NCBI GenBank assembly: GCA_047921395.1
Contig: JBLRWH010000042.1
Location: 1-22,954, forward strand
Origin: XN24 sp047921395
GTDB lineage: Bacteria > Pseudomonadota > Gammaproteobacteria > Steroidobacterales > XN24
Reading direction: 5' to 3'
DNA: 22,954 nt
The position numbers were made by a program, and so were the translations under genes. The notes under the pieces were generated by a model. That model was not told where the DNA came from and ran no database searches. It was given only the letters and a program-made list of their open reading frames with translations. Below are positions 7,194 through 15,098 of the stretch, one piece after another (the first letter of the stretch is position 1; the number at the start of each line of letters is the position of its first letter).

Positions 7194-8522
7194 TCAGGAT
7201 ACCGTGCGCGATTGTAGGGATGCCCCCGCCCCCTCACAAGGACGGGGCCGGATGCGGCCTTGATTCAGGCCAGTATCGCGACAGAACCGCTCAAACGCCA
7301 CTTTCGGCGCCGCGAGATTGATGTTCCAGCCACCGGCTTCGTCTTCCGACTCGTCCCGGACCATGTCTGCATCGTACAGCTTCGCCCGCATTCGCGCCTC
7401 AGATGCGTCCAGGTGAACGGTGCCCGCCACCTGCCCCTCGCCGAAATGCTCGCGGAGCGCGTCGACGAGCAATTCGATTCCCGCGCCGCTTCGCGCCGAG
7501 AGACGCACGGCTCGCACCGCCCCCTCTTCGTCTCGCACGACGCCGGGAAGTTCACCACCGAGGTCGATCTTGTTGTACACGAGGAGCTGCGGCACGCCTT
7601 CCGCACCGATCTCCTCGAGCACGCTATTCACGTGGCCGATGCGCTCATCGCGCAGCGGATCCGCGATATCGACGACGTGCAGCAGCAGCGCCGCGTCGCG
7701 CGTCTCCTTGAGCGTCGAACGAAACGCCGCCACCAGCTCGTGCGGCAGGTCGCGGATGAAGCCCACGGTATCGGCAAGCACGACGTCCAGGCCCGGCGCG
7801 AGCCGCAGTCCGCGCAACGTCGGGTCCAGCGTCGCGAACAGCTTGTCTGCCGCGTAGACCTCGGACTCGGTGAGGCGATTGAACAGCGTCGATTTACCGG
7901 CGTTGGTGTAACCGACCAACGCCACCGTCGGCACTTCGGCTTTGGCCCGTGTCCGTCGGCCCTGTTCCCGTTGCTTGTCGACGCGCTCGAGCCTGCGTGT
8001 GAGCATCCGAATCCGGTTCGCCACCAGGCGCCGGTCGGTCTCGAGCTGGGTTTCGCCCGGGCCACGCAGGCCGATGCCACCTTTCTGGCGCTCGAGGTGG
8101 GTCCAGCCCCGCACCAGGCGGGTCGAAAGGTGACGCAGCTGCGCCAGCTCGACCTGCAGCTTGCCCTCGAAGCTGCGGGCGCGCTGGGCGAAGATGTCGA
8201 GAATCAGGCCAGCGCGATCGAGTACCCGGCACGAGAGCGCCTTCTCGAGGTTGCGCTCCTGGCTGGGGGACAATGCATGGTTGAACAGCACCAGGTCGGC
8301 GCCGCTCGCACGAATCAGTTCGCCGAGTTCCTCGACCTTGCCCGAGCCGATGAAGAACCTGGCGTCTGGCGCCGCGCGTACCGCGGTCAATCGCCCGGCA
8401 ATGCTCGCGCCGGCCGACAGGGCCAGTCGCTCGAGTTCCTCGAGTTCCTCCTCGGAAGGACGGGTACCGAAACCGATCTGTACCAGAATGGCACGCTCAC
8501 CGTGCCCCGGACGTTCGAACAA
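7194..8522 (-). CDS. hflX: GTPase HflX, ribosome-splitting factor
   Basis: HflX is an Obg-HflX-superfamily GTPase that binds the 50S subunit and splits stalled ribosomes, especially under heat stress. The 442 residues contain the N-terminal HflX domain (FFIGSGKVEEL, FNHALSPSQERNLEK, FAQRARSFEGKLQVELAQL, ERQKGGIGLRGPGETQLETD). The G domain follows, with G1 GYTNAGKST (204-212), G3 DTVGF (251-255) and G4 NKID. The start is a TTG at 8522-8520 giving MFERPGHGERAILVQIG, which aligns from residue one with E. coli HflX. A strong GGGAGGG (8528-8534) sits five bases upstream, and no ATG fits better. It lies 22 bases after hfq, as in the classic hfq-hflX pair. Confidence 0.97.
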   Translation of the reverse strand: MFERPGHGERAILVQIGFGTRPSEEELEELERLALSAGASIAGRLTAVRAAPDARFFIGSGKVEELGELIRASGADLVLFNHALSPSQERNLEKALSCRVLDRAGLILDIFAQRARSFEGKLQVELAQLRHLSTRLVRGWTHLERQKGGIGLRGPGETQLETDRRLVANRIRMLTRRLERVDKQREQGRRTRAKAEVPTVALVGYTNAGKSTLFNRLTESEVYAADKLFATLDPTLRGLRLAPGLDVVLADTVGFIRDLPHELVAAFRSTLKETRDAALLLHVVDIADPLRDERIGHVNSVLEEIGAEGVPQLLVYNKIDLGGELPGVVRDEEGAVRAVRLSARSGAGIELLVDALREHFGEGQVAGTVHLDASEARMRAKLYDADMVRDESEDEAGGWNINLAAPKVAFERFCRDTGLNQGRIRPRPCEGAGASLQSRTVS

Positions 8523-8527
8523 CGAGT

Positions 8528-8534
8528 CCCTCCC
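8528..8534 (-). promoter_or_regulatory. Ribosome binding site fixing the TTG start of hflX
   Basis: GGGAGGG on the minus strand is followed by five bases (ACTCG) and then TTG. It is one of the strongest anti-16S matches in the window, and it supports the unusual start codon. Confidence 0.75.
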
Positions 8535-8544
8535 GGTCCCGACC

Positions 8545-8802
8545 TCAGTCCTCTACGCCGTCGACGAACGCATCATCTCCCTCGCCCGTCGTGATCCGGA
8601 CGTTGCGCGCCGGGACAACTGTGGAGATCGCATGCTTGTAAACCATCTGGCTTACGCTGTTCTTCAACAAGACGACGAACTGGTCGAAAGACTCGACTTG
8701 ACCCTGCAGCTTGATGCCGTTCACCAGGTAAATGGATACCGGCACCTTCTCCCTGCGCAGGGCATTGAGGAACGGGTCCTGCAGCGACTGTCCTCTGGCC
8801 AT
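8545..8802 (-). CDS. hfq: RNA chaperone Hfq
   Basis: Hfq is the hexameric Sm-like ring that pairs small RNAs with mRNAs and affects RNA decay. The protein has 85 residues from the ATG at 8802, starting MARGQSLQDPFLNALRRE. The Sm1 motif region (VPVSIYLVNGIKLQGQVESF) carries the proximal-face residues, DQFVVLLKN follows, and the Sm2 motif QMVYKHAISTVVP contains the YKH signature that binds the RNA 3' end. The acidic C-terminal tail is short (EGDDAFVDGVED). Upstream codons open to 8853 lack similarity. It sits between miaA and hflX; the 105-base gap from miaA could hold its own promoter, but I see no convincing -35/-10 pair. Confidence 0.98.
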   Translation of the reverse strand: MARGQSLQDPFLNALRREKVPVSIYLVNGIKLQGQVESFDQFVVLLKNSVSQMVYKHAISTVVPARNVRITTGEGDDAFVDGVED

Positions 8803-8907
8803 TGGTTTCACTCTCCCTAATCGGACCCTTGTTATTCCGGGAGATCCCTCCACCGGTCAGGCAAGAGCAGGCCCGCGCTCATGCGCCCGACGAAGAAGTT
8901 TACCACA

Positions 8908-9849
8908 TCAGGGTCCGCTTCCCCGCGCATTCTCGCCTAGCCAAGCCAGCGCCGCAGCGCGCCCCTCACCGGGACTGGCCAGCCAGCGCAGGTCCGGCTC
9001 GGCGCGCAACCATGTCATCTGCCGCTTGGCAAGGCGCCGGGTCGCCGTGATGGCGTCCTCCACGGCGCTGGCGAGGTCGCACTCTCCGGCAACGTGGGCC
9101 CAAAGCTGGCGATAGCCGACGGCGCGGATGGACGGCAGCCCGGGATGGAGGTCCCCGCGGCCGTACAGGCACGCCACCTCGGCGAGGAAGCCCGCCGCCA
9201 TCATGGCGTGGAAACGCCGCTCGATGGCCTTGTGCAGGTCCGGCCGCGAGGCACGCGCCAGGCCAAGCTTCAGGAAATTCCAGCCCTCGAGCGGCCTGGC
9301 GCCGGCCGCCTGGAGTTCTGACAGCGGCGTGCCGCTGAGGCGCCACACCTCCAGCGCCCGCTGGATTCGCTGGGAGTCGCCCGGCTGGATCCTGGCCGCG
9401 GCAAGTGGATCCACCCGCGCGAGTTCAGCGTGTAATGCGGGCCACCCGTTGCGCGCGCCAGCCTCATCCAGTTCGGCGCGGAGCACGGGGTCAGCCTCCG
9501 GCAACTCGGCCAGGCCGCGCTGCAGGGCACGGAAGTACAGCATCGTGCCACCCGCCAGGATCGGTACGCGCCCCCGGCCACGCACCTCGTCCATCGCCGC
9601 CAGCGCATCCCGGCGGAACCGCCCGGCCGAGTAGGCCTCGGCCGGATCCAGCAGGTCCAGCAAGTGATGCGGCACCTCGCGCCGCAGCGCCGGCGAAGGC
9701 TTGGCCGTGCCGATGTCCATCTCCCGGTATACCAGCGCGGAATCCACGCTGATGATCTCGGCCGGGACCGCCCGGGCCAGTTCCATGGCGAGGCCGGTCT
9801 TGCCGGCGGCCGTCGGCCCCATGAGCAGGATGGCCGGCGAGGCGGTCAC
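8908..9849 (-). CDS. miaA: tRNA dimethylallyltransferase MiaA
   Basis: MiaA transfers a dimethylallyl group to N6 of A37 in tRNAs that read codons starting with U. The protein has 313 residues (E. coli 316), beginning at a GTG (9849-9847), which gives MTASPAILLMGPTAAGKT. The ATG found just upstream runs into a stop after three codons in another frame, so GTG is the best start, though its ribosome site is weak. Visible motifs are the P-loop GPTAAGKT (11-18), DSALVYREMDIGTAKPS, the dimethylallyl-diphosphate-site region AGGTMLYFRAL, and SIRAVGYRQLW. It begins 10 bases after the mutL stop, in the conserved mutL-miaA-hfq order, so coupling to mutL is likely. Confidence 0.96.
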   Translation of the reverse strand: MTASPAILLMGPTAAGKTGLAMELARAVPAEIISVDSALVYREMDIGTAKPSPALRREVPHHLLDLLDPAEAYSAGRFRRDALAAMDEVRGRGRVPILAGGTMLYFRALQRGLAELPEADPVLRAELDEAGARNGWPALHAELARVDPLAAARIQPGDSQRIQRALEVWRLSGTPLSELQAAGARPLEGWNFLKLGLARASRPDLHKAIERRFHAMMAAGFLAEVACLYGRGDLHPGLPSIRAVGYRQLWAHVAGECDLASAVEDAITATRRLAKRQMTWLRAEPDLRWLASPGEGRAAALAWLGENARGSGP

Positions 9850-9859
9850 GCGTCCATCT

Positions 9860-11635
9860 TCAGCGCCCGCGCAGGAAGAGCTTGTCGAGCTCTGGCAGGC
9901 TGAGCTGCGTCCAGGTCGGCCGGCCATGGTTGCACTGGTCGGCCCGCTCGGTGCGTTCCATGTCGCGCAGCAAGGCATTCATCTCGGCCAGCGTCAGCTG
10001 CCGGTGGGCGCGGACCGCGCCGTGGCACGCCATCGTCCCCAGCACCTGGTTGACGCGTTCCTCGAGGCGCCGGCTGCTGCCCTGCTCCGCGAGGTCCGAG
10101 AGGATATCCCGTAGCAGCGCCTCGGCGTCGGCCGTGGCCAGCAGCACGGGCAGCTGGCGGATCACCAGCACGTCGGGCCCGCGTCGATCGAGCTCGAAGC
10201 CGAGGCCGGACAGCTCGGCGGCCACCGACTCGGCGAGCTCCGCCTCGGCCGTCGATACGTGGACGCTGAGCGGCACAAGGAGCGGCTGGCCGGCGGCGCC
10301 CGGGCCGGCCAGCGCAGTCTTGAACCGCTCGTAGAGCACCCGTTCGTGGGCGGCATGCATGTCAACGATCACCAGCCCGTCCCGGTTCTGCGCGAGGATG
10401 TAGATCCCGCCGAGCTGGCCGAGGGCATAACCCAGCGGCGGCGTCTCGTCGCGCGGCGCCGGGCCCTCCGGCAGGGTGCCACGCTCCGTGAATGCCGGCC
10501 ACGACGACTGGAGGGACGAGGAATCCTCGACCGCAAGTCGCATGCTGTCCTGGCGCGAAGGACCCGTCCAGCCGCCGGACTGGGCGGCTGGCGCGAAGTG
10601 CGGCATGGCGGGTAGCGGCGCATCTCCGCCCGCCGCGGGGCGCGTGCCCGCCAGCGCGCGCTCGACGACCTGGTACAGGAAACCGTGGATGCTGCGCGCA
10701 TCGCGGAAGCGCACCTCGTGCTTGCTCGGGTGCGCGTTCACGTCGACCAGCGCCGGATCCATGTCCAGGTACAGCGCGTAGGCGGGATGGCGGCCGTGGA
10801 ACAGCACGTCCGCATAGGCCTGGCGCAGCGCGTGTGTTACGAGCCGATCGCGGATCATGCGCCCGTTGACAAAAAAGTACTGCAGGTCCGGTTGCGCCCT
10901 GGAGAACGTCGGCAGGCCCAGCCAGCCGGACAGGCGCAGACCTGCCGCGGCCTGCTCGATCTCCATCGCATGCGCGGCGAAGCCCTCGCCGCAGACCTCG
11001 GCGACACGCCGCAGCCGCGTTCCGGCGTCAGGTGCGGGGCGCAGGTCGAACAGCACGCGACCCTCGCGTGCGAGGCTGAAGCCGGTGTCGAAACGCGACA
11101 GCGCGAGCCTTCGGGCGACACGCTCCACGTGAGCCAGCTCGGTGCGCTCGCTGCGCATGAAGCGCCGGCGCGCCGGCGTATTGAAAAACAGGTCGCGCAC
11201 GGCGACGGTCGTGCCCTGCGGATGCGGCGCCGGCGCCGGCGACGAAAGCCGCCCACCGTCGGACTCCACCCGCCAGGCGGCGTCCTCGTCCCGCGCCCGC
11301 GAGGTGACTGCGAGCCGCGAGACCGAGGCGATGCTCGGCAGGGCCTCGCCGCGAAAGCCGAGCGTGCCGACACGCTCGAGGTCCTCCAGGCTGGCGATCT
11401 TGCTGGTCGCATGGCGGGACAAGGCGAGTGCCAGTTCGTCCCGCGGAATGCCGCAGCCATTGTCCCGCACCAGGCACCGCCGCAGCCCGCCGCCCTCGAT
11501 CTCCAGCTCGATGCGCGTCGCGCCGGCATCCAGGCTGTTCTCCACGAGTTCCTTGATGACGGACGCCGGGCGCTCGACGACCTCGCCGGCGGCGATCTGA
11601 TCGATGAGCTGGGTGGGAAGCTGGCGGATGGGCAT
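9860..11635 (-). CDS. mutL: DNA mismatch repair protein MutL with endonuclease motif
   Basis: MutL links MutS mismatch recognition to strand incision and unwinding. The 591 residues start MPIRQLPTQLIDQIAAGEVV. The N-terminal GHKL ATPase shows ENSLDAGAT, RDNGCGIP, RHATSKI and GFRGEALPSI. After a low-complexity linker (about 330-395), the dimerisation domain contains YALGQLGGIYILAQN and then D425-M-H-A-x2-E431-x4-E436, the metal-binding endonuclease motif found in MutL of species without MutH. Supporting C-terminal elements ACHGAVRAH and CNHGRPT (C568, H570) are present. It follows the amidase gene after 29 bases and precedes miaA by 10. E. coli MutL lacks this motif, so the repair mode here should be methyl-independent. 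Confidence 0.97.
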   Translation of the reverse strand: MPIRQLPTQLIDQIAAGEVVERPASVIKELVENSLDAGATRIELEIEGGGLRRCLVRDNGCGIPRDELALALSRHATSKIASLEDLERVGTLGFRGEALPSIASVSRLAVTSRARDEDAAWRVESDGGRLSSPAPAPHPQGTTVAVRDLFFNTPARRRFMRSERTELAHVERVARRLALSRFDTGFSLAREGRVLFDLRPAPDAGTRLRRVAEVCGEGFAAHAMEIEQAAAGLRLSGWLGLPTFSRAQPDLQYFFVNGRMIRDRLVTHALRQAYADVLFHGRHPAYALYLDMDPALVDVNAHPSKHEVRFRDARSIHGFLYQVVERALAGTRPAAGGDAPLPAMPHFAPAAQSGGWTGPSRQDSMRLAVEDSSSLQSSWPAFTERGTLPEGPAPRDETPPLGYALGQLGGIYILAQNRDGLVIVDMHAAHERVLYERFKTALAGPGAAGQPLLVPLSVHVSTAEAELAESVAAELSGLGFELDRRGPDVLVIRQLPVLLATADAEALLRDILSDLAEQGSSRRLEERVNQVLGTMACHGAVRAHRQLTLAEMNALLRDMERTERADQCNHGRPTWTQLSLPELDKLFLRGR

Positions 11636-11664
11636 CGGCCGCCTAGCATAGCAAACGGGATGCC

Positions 11665-12978
11665 TCAGCCGCCGGGGATGGCCAGCACCTGGCCGACGCG
11701 GATGTTGTCGTCGCTGAGGCGGTTGTGGCGGCGCAGGACCGGCACGCTCACGTTATAGCGGCTGGCGATGCCCGACAGGGTATCCCCGCGCGCGATGACG
11801 ATCTCGCGCGGCGTGCCCCCACCCGAGCCCCGGTTGCGCGCAATCCAGGTCCCGGGGGGTGGATTCACATAAAAATATTCGCGCATGCCCGACATCAGCG
11901 CGGTAGCCAGCTGCGCCTGGTACTGAGCGTTGCTCAACCGCTGTTCCTCTTCCAGGTTCGAGATGAACGCAGTCTCGACCAGGATCGAGGGAATGTCCGG
12001 CGCCTTCAGCACGGCAAACCCGGCCTGCTGGACGGCACTCTTGTGGAGCCGGTTGACCGCCCCGAGCCGGTTGAGCACAAAGTCTCCCACCTCCAGGCTC
12101 GCGCCGATCGACGCGTTCTGCGACAGGTCGAGGAGGACCGAGGCCAACACGTTGTCCTTGTCGTCCAGGCTCACGCCGCCGACCAGGTCCGCGGCATTCT
12201 CGCGGGCCGCGAGCCAGCGGGCGGCTTCGTCGGTCGCCCCCTTGGGTGACAGCACATAAACCGAGGAGCCCCGCGCATTCGGATTCTTGAAGGCATCGGC
12301 ATGTACCGACACGAACAGGTCGGCCTTGTGCATGCGCGCCTTGACCACGCGCTGCCGCAGGCTCAGGAAATAATCGCCGTCGCGGATCAAGACTGCGCGC
12401 ATGCCGGGCTCGCGCTCGATCTGCTCCGCCAGCCGCCGGGCCACCGCGAGCGCGACATCTTTTTCGCGCGTGCCGCGCCGGCCGATGGCGCCCGGATCTT
12501 CGCCACCGTGACCCGCATCGATGGCGATCACCAGGTCACGGCTTCCCTCGTCCGCCCGCATCAGCGGCACTTGAGCCCGGGCTCGCTGACCATCGAGCTC
12601 GATGATCAGGCGGTGTCCGTAGCGGCCCTCGGGGCGCACGAGGAAACTGCGCGGCTTCGCGGCTCCAGCCAGATCCAGCACGATGCGGACTTCGCCTTCA
12701 GGCCGGTTGGCGCCGCGCACGGAGCGCACGAGCCCCACGCCGTCGGGCAGGCGCAAGGTGGCGAGATCCATCCGCGCGGATTTCACGTCCACGACGACTC
12801 GACCTGGATTCTCGAGGGTGAACAGGCTGTGACTGACGGCGCCGGAGAGATCGAGCACGACCCGGGTCGCATCAGGACCGGCCCAGAGACGCACGTCGCG
12901 CACCTGCACCTGGGCCCACGCGGTCGACACCGGTAGGAGCAGGGTCAGAAGCAAGCCGGTAAGAAGATTCCGTTGCAT
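11665..12978 (-). CDS. amiB: Periplasmic N-acetylmuramoyl-L-alanine amidase (AmiB/AmiC type) with LysM
   Basis: The enzyme cleaves the amide bond between N-acetylmuramic acid and the stem peptide to separate daughter cells. The protein has 437 residues from the ATG at 12978, beginning with a Sec signal peptide (MQRNLLTGLLLTLLLPVSTA, likely cut after AWA). An AMIN domain (about 23-130) targets it to the septum. The Amidase_3 domain has zinc-ligand motifs DAGHGGEDPGA, GTREKDVALA, VSVHADAF and SILVETAFISN. It includes the long insert (about 265-310) that in this family holds the autoinhibitory helix relieved by EnvC/NlpD-type activators. A C-terminal LysM (about 392-435) binds glycan. A GTG at 13020 would add 14 residues and an over-long n-region, so I prefer 12978. 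The symbol follows synteny; AmiC is an equally common label. Confidence 0.93.
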   Translation of the reverse strand: MQRNLLTGLLLTLLLPVSTAWAQVQVRDVRLWAGPDATRVVLDLSGAVSHSLFTLENPGRVVVDVKSARMDLATLRLPDGVGLVRSVRGANRPEGEVRIVLDLAGAAKPRSFLVRPEGRYGHRLIIELDGQRARAQVPLMRADEGSRDLVIAIDAGHGGEDPGAIGRRGTREKDVALAVARRLAEQIEREPGMRAVLIRDGDYFLSLRQRVVKARMHKADLFVSVHADAFKNPNARGSSVYVLSPKGATDEAARWLAARENAADLVGGVSLDDKDNVLASVLLDLSQNASIGASLEVGDFVLNRLGAVNRLHKSAVQQAGFAVLKAPDIPSILVETAFISNLEEEQRLSNAQYQAQLATALMSGMREYFYVNPPPGTWIARNRGSGGGTPREIVIARGDTLSGIASRYNVSVPVLRRHNRLSDDNIRVGQVLAIPGG

Positions 12979-13087
12979 TTCCAACAGTTTGGTTGGATTT
13001 CGGGAAGCAACTTTAACCACATTCCCCGCCCGTTAGCAATATCCGCTGTAGAAACAAACAGCTGGAGCGGAAACCTACAAGGCTTTG

Positions 13088-13576
13088 TCACTCGGAGTGC
13101 GGCGGCTCCTGCCAGGGCCCCGTGCCCGCGACGATCGCCTCGCCAGCCGGCGTCAGCGCCTTGCAGATCGCCCGGCGAGCGTCGCCGTCGTAATCGAGCG
13201 TGATGCGCAAATCGGCCCTTGGCAGCCGATCCCCGCCCCGCGCTGCCCACTCGACCAGCATGAGGCTGCCGGCCCCGAGCATGTCCACCAGGCCCAGGTA
13301 ATCCAGTTCGCCCGGATCCGCGAGGCGGTACAGGTCGAGGTGGACCACGAAGCAGCCGGGCAACTCGTAGGGTTCCAGCAGCGTGAACGTCGGGCTGCGC
13401 ACCCGTCCGGCATGCCCGAGGCCGCGCAACAGGCCGCGCGCCAGGGTGGTCTTGCCCGCCCCCAGCGGACCCTCCAGGTGAACGACGACCGGGGCGTCCC
13501 GGCAGGCACGCGCCAGCGGCCCGGCGAGCGCTCGGCCCAGCGCCTCGGTCGCACCCTCGTCAGCGAGCCGGGGCAT
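13088..13576 (-). CDS. tsaE: tRNA threonylcarbamoyladenosine biosynthesis ATPase TsaE
   Basis: TsaE is the P-loop ATPase that works with TsaB, TsaC and TsaD to make t6A37 on ANN-decoding tRNAs. The 162 residues match family length. The start is the ATG at 13576 (MPRLADEGATEALGRAL). Walker A is GPLGAGKTT (36-44), followed by VRSPTFTLLEPY, VVHLDLYRLADPGELDYLG and LMLVEWAARGG, all characteristic. The first 17 bases overlap the 3' end of nnrD in another frame, so translation is probably coupled. TsaB, TsaC and TsaD are not in the window. Confidence 0.95.
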   Translation of the reverse strand: MPRLADEGATEALGRALAGPLARACRDAPVVVHLEGPLGAGKTTLARGLLRGLGHAGRVRSPTFTLLEPYELPGCFVVHLDLYRLADPGELDYLGLVDMLGAGSLMLVEWAARGGDRLPRADLRITLDYDGDARRAICKALTPAGEAIVAGTGPWQEPPHSE

Positions 13577-15050
13577 CGGCGGGATTGACCCAGGGACGCA
13601 GGGCGGCGAGCAGGTCGCCGGCGACGAGGCCCCGTTCTCCGCGCGTGGCGGCATCGTCGGCCGCCAGGGCATGCGCCAGGACCCCGGCGCTCGCGGCGTG
13701 CTCGAGATCCCCGAACTGTGCCGCCAGGCCGGCGATGATCCCGGTGAGCACATCCCCCATCCCCCCGCTCGCCATGCCCGGGTTGCCCCGGTCGCAGAGC
13801 CACAGCGACGCCCCTGCGCCGCAGACGAGCGTGCCGGCGCCTTTCAGTACCACGACACCGCCATAGCGAGCGCGCAGGGCGTGGACGGCGGCCGGGCGAT
13901 CAGACTCGACTGTCGACGCCTCACTGCCCAGCAACCGGCCCGCCTCGCCCGGGTGCGGCGTCAGGATCCAGCGATCGGAACGTTGCGGCGCCTCGGACAG
14001 CAGGTTCAGCGCATCGGCATCCAGCACGCAGGGCAGGTCCGACTCGAGGACCGCATCCAGCAGTTCCCGCCCCCAGCTGGAGCGCCCGAGGCCCGGCCCC
14101 ACCGCGACCACGGTCGCGCGCGCCAACAGGGCGGGCAGCGAGTCGGCGCTATCCAGGCCGTGACACATCAGCTCCGGCCGGGCCGCCAGGATGGCGCCGA
14201 CATGCTCGGGCCGCGTCGCCACGCTGACCAGGCCGGCCCCGGCCCTAAGGGCCGCCTCGGCAGCGAGGCGCGCCGCCCCACCCATGCCGTGATCCCCGCC
14301 GACGACAAGGACGTGACCGAAGCGTCCCTTGTGCGCATCGCGCGGGCGTCGCGGCAGCAAGTCGCCCAGCAGAGTCGGCTCGAGACGGCGCACCGCCGGG
14401 ACCAGCCCCCCGTCCAGGCCGGCCGGCACGCCGAGATCAGCGAACAACACCTGGCCGGCTAGCGCCGTCCCGCGCCCAGTGAACAGGCCGAGCTTGAGCC
14501 CGATGAAGCACACCGTCAGGTCGGCGCGGATCGCATCGCCCATGACGCGCCCGGTGTCGGCATGCAGGCCGCTTGGAATGTCCAGCGCCAGGATCGGGCG
14601 CGCGGCGGCATTGATCGAATCCACGGCCGCGCGCATCGATCCCGCGAGCGGTCGGTCGAGCCCGGTGCCCAGCAATGCGTCGACGATCGGACCATCCCCG
14701 CCCGGATCGCCAGCACCGTCCCAGCGAACGACCTCGCCGCCCTCCCGGACAAAGGCCTCCCAAGCAAGGGCCGCGTCGCCGCGCAGCCCGTCCACGTCGG
14801 TGAGCGAGAGCACCCGGACGGCCAGCCCGGCGTGCCGCGCGAGCCGCGCCACGATATACCCGTCGCCACCGTTGTTCCCGCCGCCGCACGCCACGGTGAT
14901 CGAGCGGGTCGCGGGCCAGCGACGCAACAAGGCATCGAAGGCCGCAGCGCCGGCGCGCTCCATGAGCTCCCGGCCGGCAATGCCATGCTCCTGGATTGCA
15001 CGGCGATCCAGTTCGCGCACTTGCGCGGCGGTCCATAGCTCGCGGGGCAT
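13560..15050 (-). CDS. nnrD: Bifunctional NAD(P)HX epimerase / ADP-dependent NAD(P)HX dehydratase
   Basis: The enzyme repairs hydrated NADH and NADPH: the N-terminal YjeF_N domain epimerises R- and S-NAD(P)HX, and the C-terminal kinase-fold domain dehydrates S-NAD(P)HX with ADP. The 496 residues begin MPRELWTAAQVRELDRRAIQ; an ATG nine bases upstream (15059) is an equal candidate. The epimerase half shows ACGGGNNGGDGYIVAR and DALLGTGLDRPL. The dehydratase half shows HVLVVGGDHGMGGAARLA, LTPHPGEAGRLLG and GNPGMASGGMGDVLTG. The frame is open 219 codons upstream, but that part runs antisense to queG and has no similarity. It heads the tsaE-amidase-mutL run and is divergent from queG. The symbol nnr is also used. 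Confidence 0.95.
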   Translation of the reverse strand: MPRELWTAAQVRELDRRAIQEHGIAGRELMERAGAAAFDALLRRWPATRSITVACGGGNNGGDGYIVARLARHAGLAVRVLSLTDVDGLRGDAALAWEAFVREGGEVVRWDGAGDPGGDGPIVDALLGTGLDRPLAGSMRAAVDSINAAARPILALDIPSGLHADTGRVMGDAIRADLTVCFIGLKLGLFTGRGTALAGQVLFADLGVPAGLDGGLVPAVRRLEPTLLGDLLPRRPRDAHKGRFGHVLVVGGDHGMGGAARLAAEAALRAGAGLVSVATRPEHVGAILAARPELMCHGLDSADSLPALLARATVVAVGPGLGRSSWGRELLDAVLESDLPCVLDADALNLLSEAPQRSDRWILTPHPGEAGRLLGSEASTVESDRPAAVHALRARYGGVVVLKGAGTLVCGAGASLWLCDRGNPGMASGGMGDVLTGIIAGLAAQFGDLEHAASAGVLAHALAADDAATRGERGLVAGDLLAALRPWVNPADAPAR

Positions 15051-15066
15051 CGATCGCATGCGCCGG

Positions 15067-15074
15067 ATTATACT
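15067..15074. promoter_or_regulatory. Overlapping -10-like elements between nnrD and queG
   Basis: ATTATACT reads as a consensus TATAAT on the minus strand (15072-15067) and as TATACT on the plus strand (15069-15074). It is the only AT-rich patch in the short gap between divergent start codons. Neither direction has a good -35 at 16-18 bases, so promoter activity is inferred from the -10 match and the genetic layout. Confidence 0.5.
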
Positions 15075-15098
15075 GCCGCGCACGGAGAGTCTTGCCTC

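Noticed and set aside
7260..8594. 444-residue plus-strand frame
   Set aside because: Antisense shadow of hflX with no recognisable motif.
12979..13087. Promoter for the amidase gene in the tsaE-amidase gap
   Set aside because: The gap is somewhat AT-richer, but no -35/-10 pair with acceptable spacing could be found by eye.
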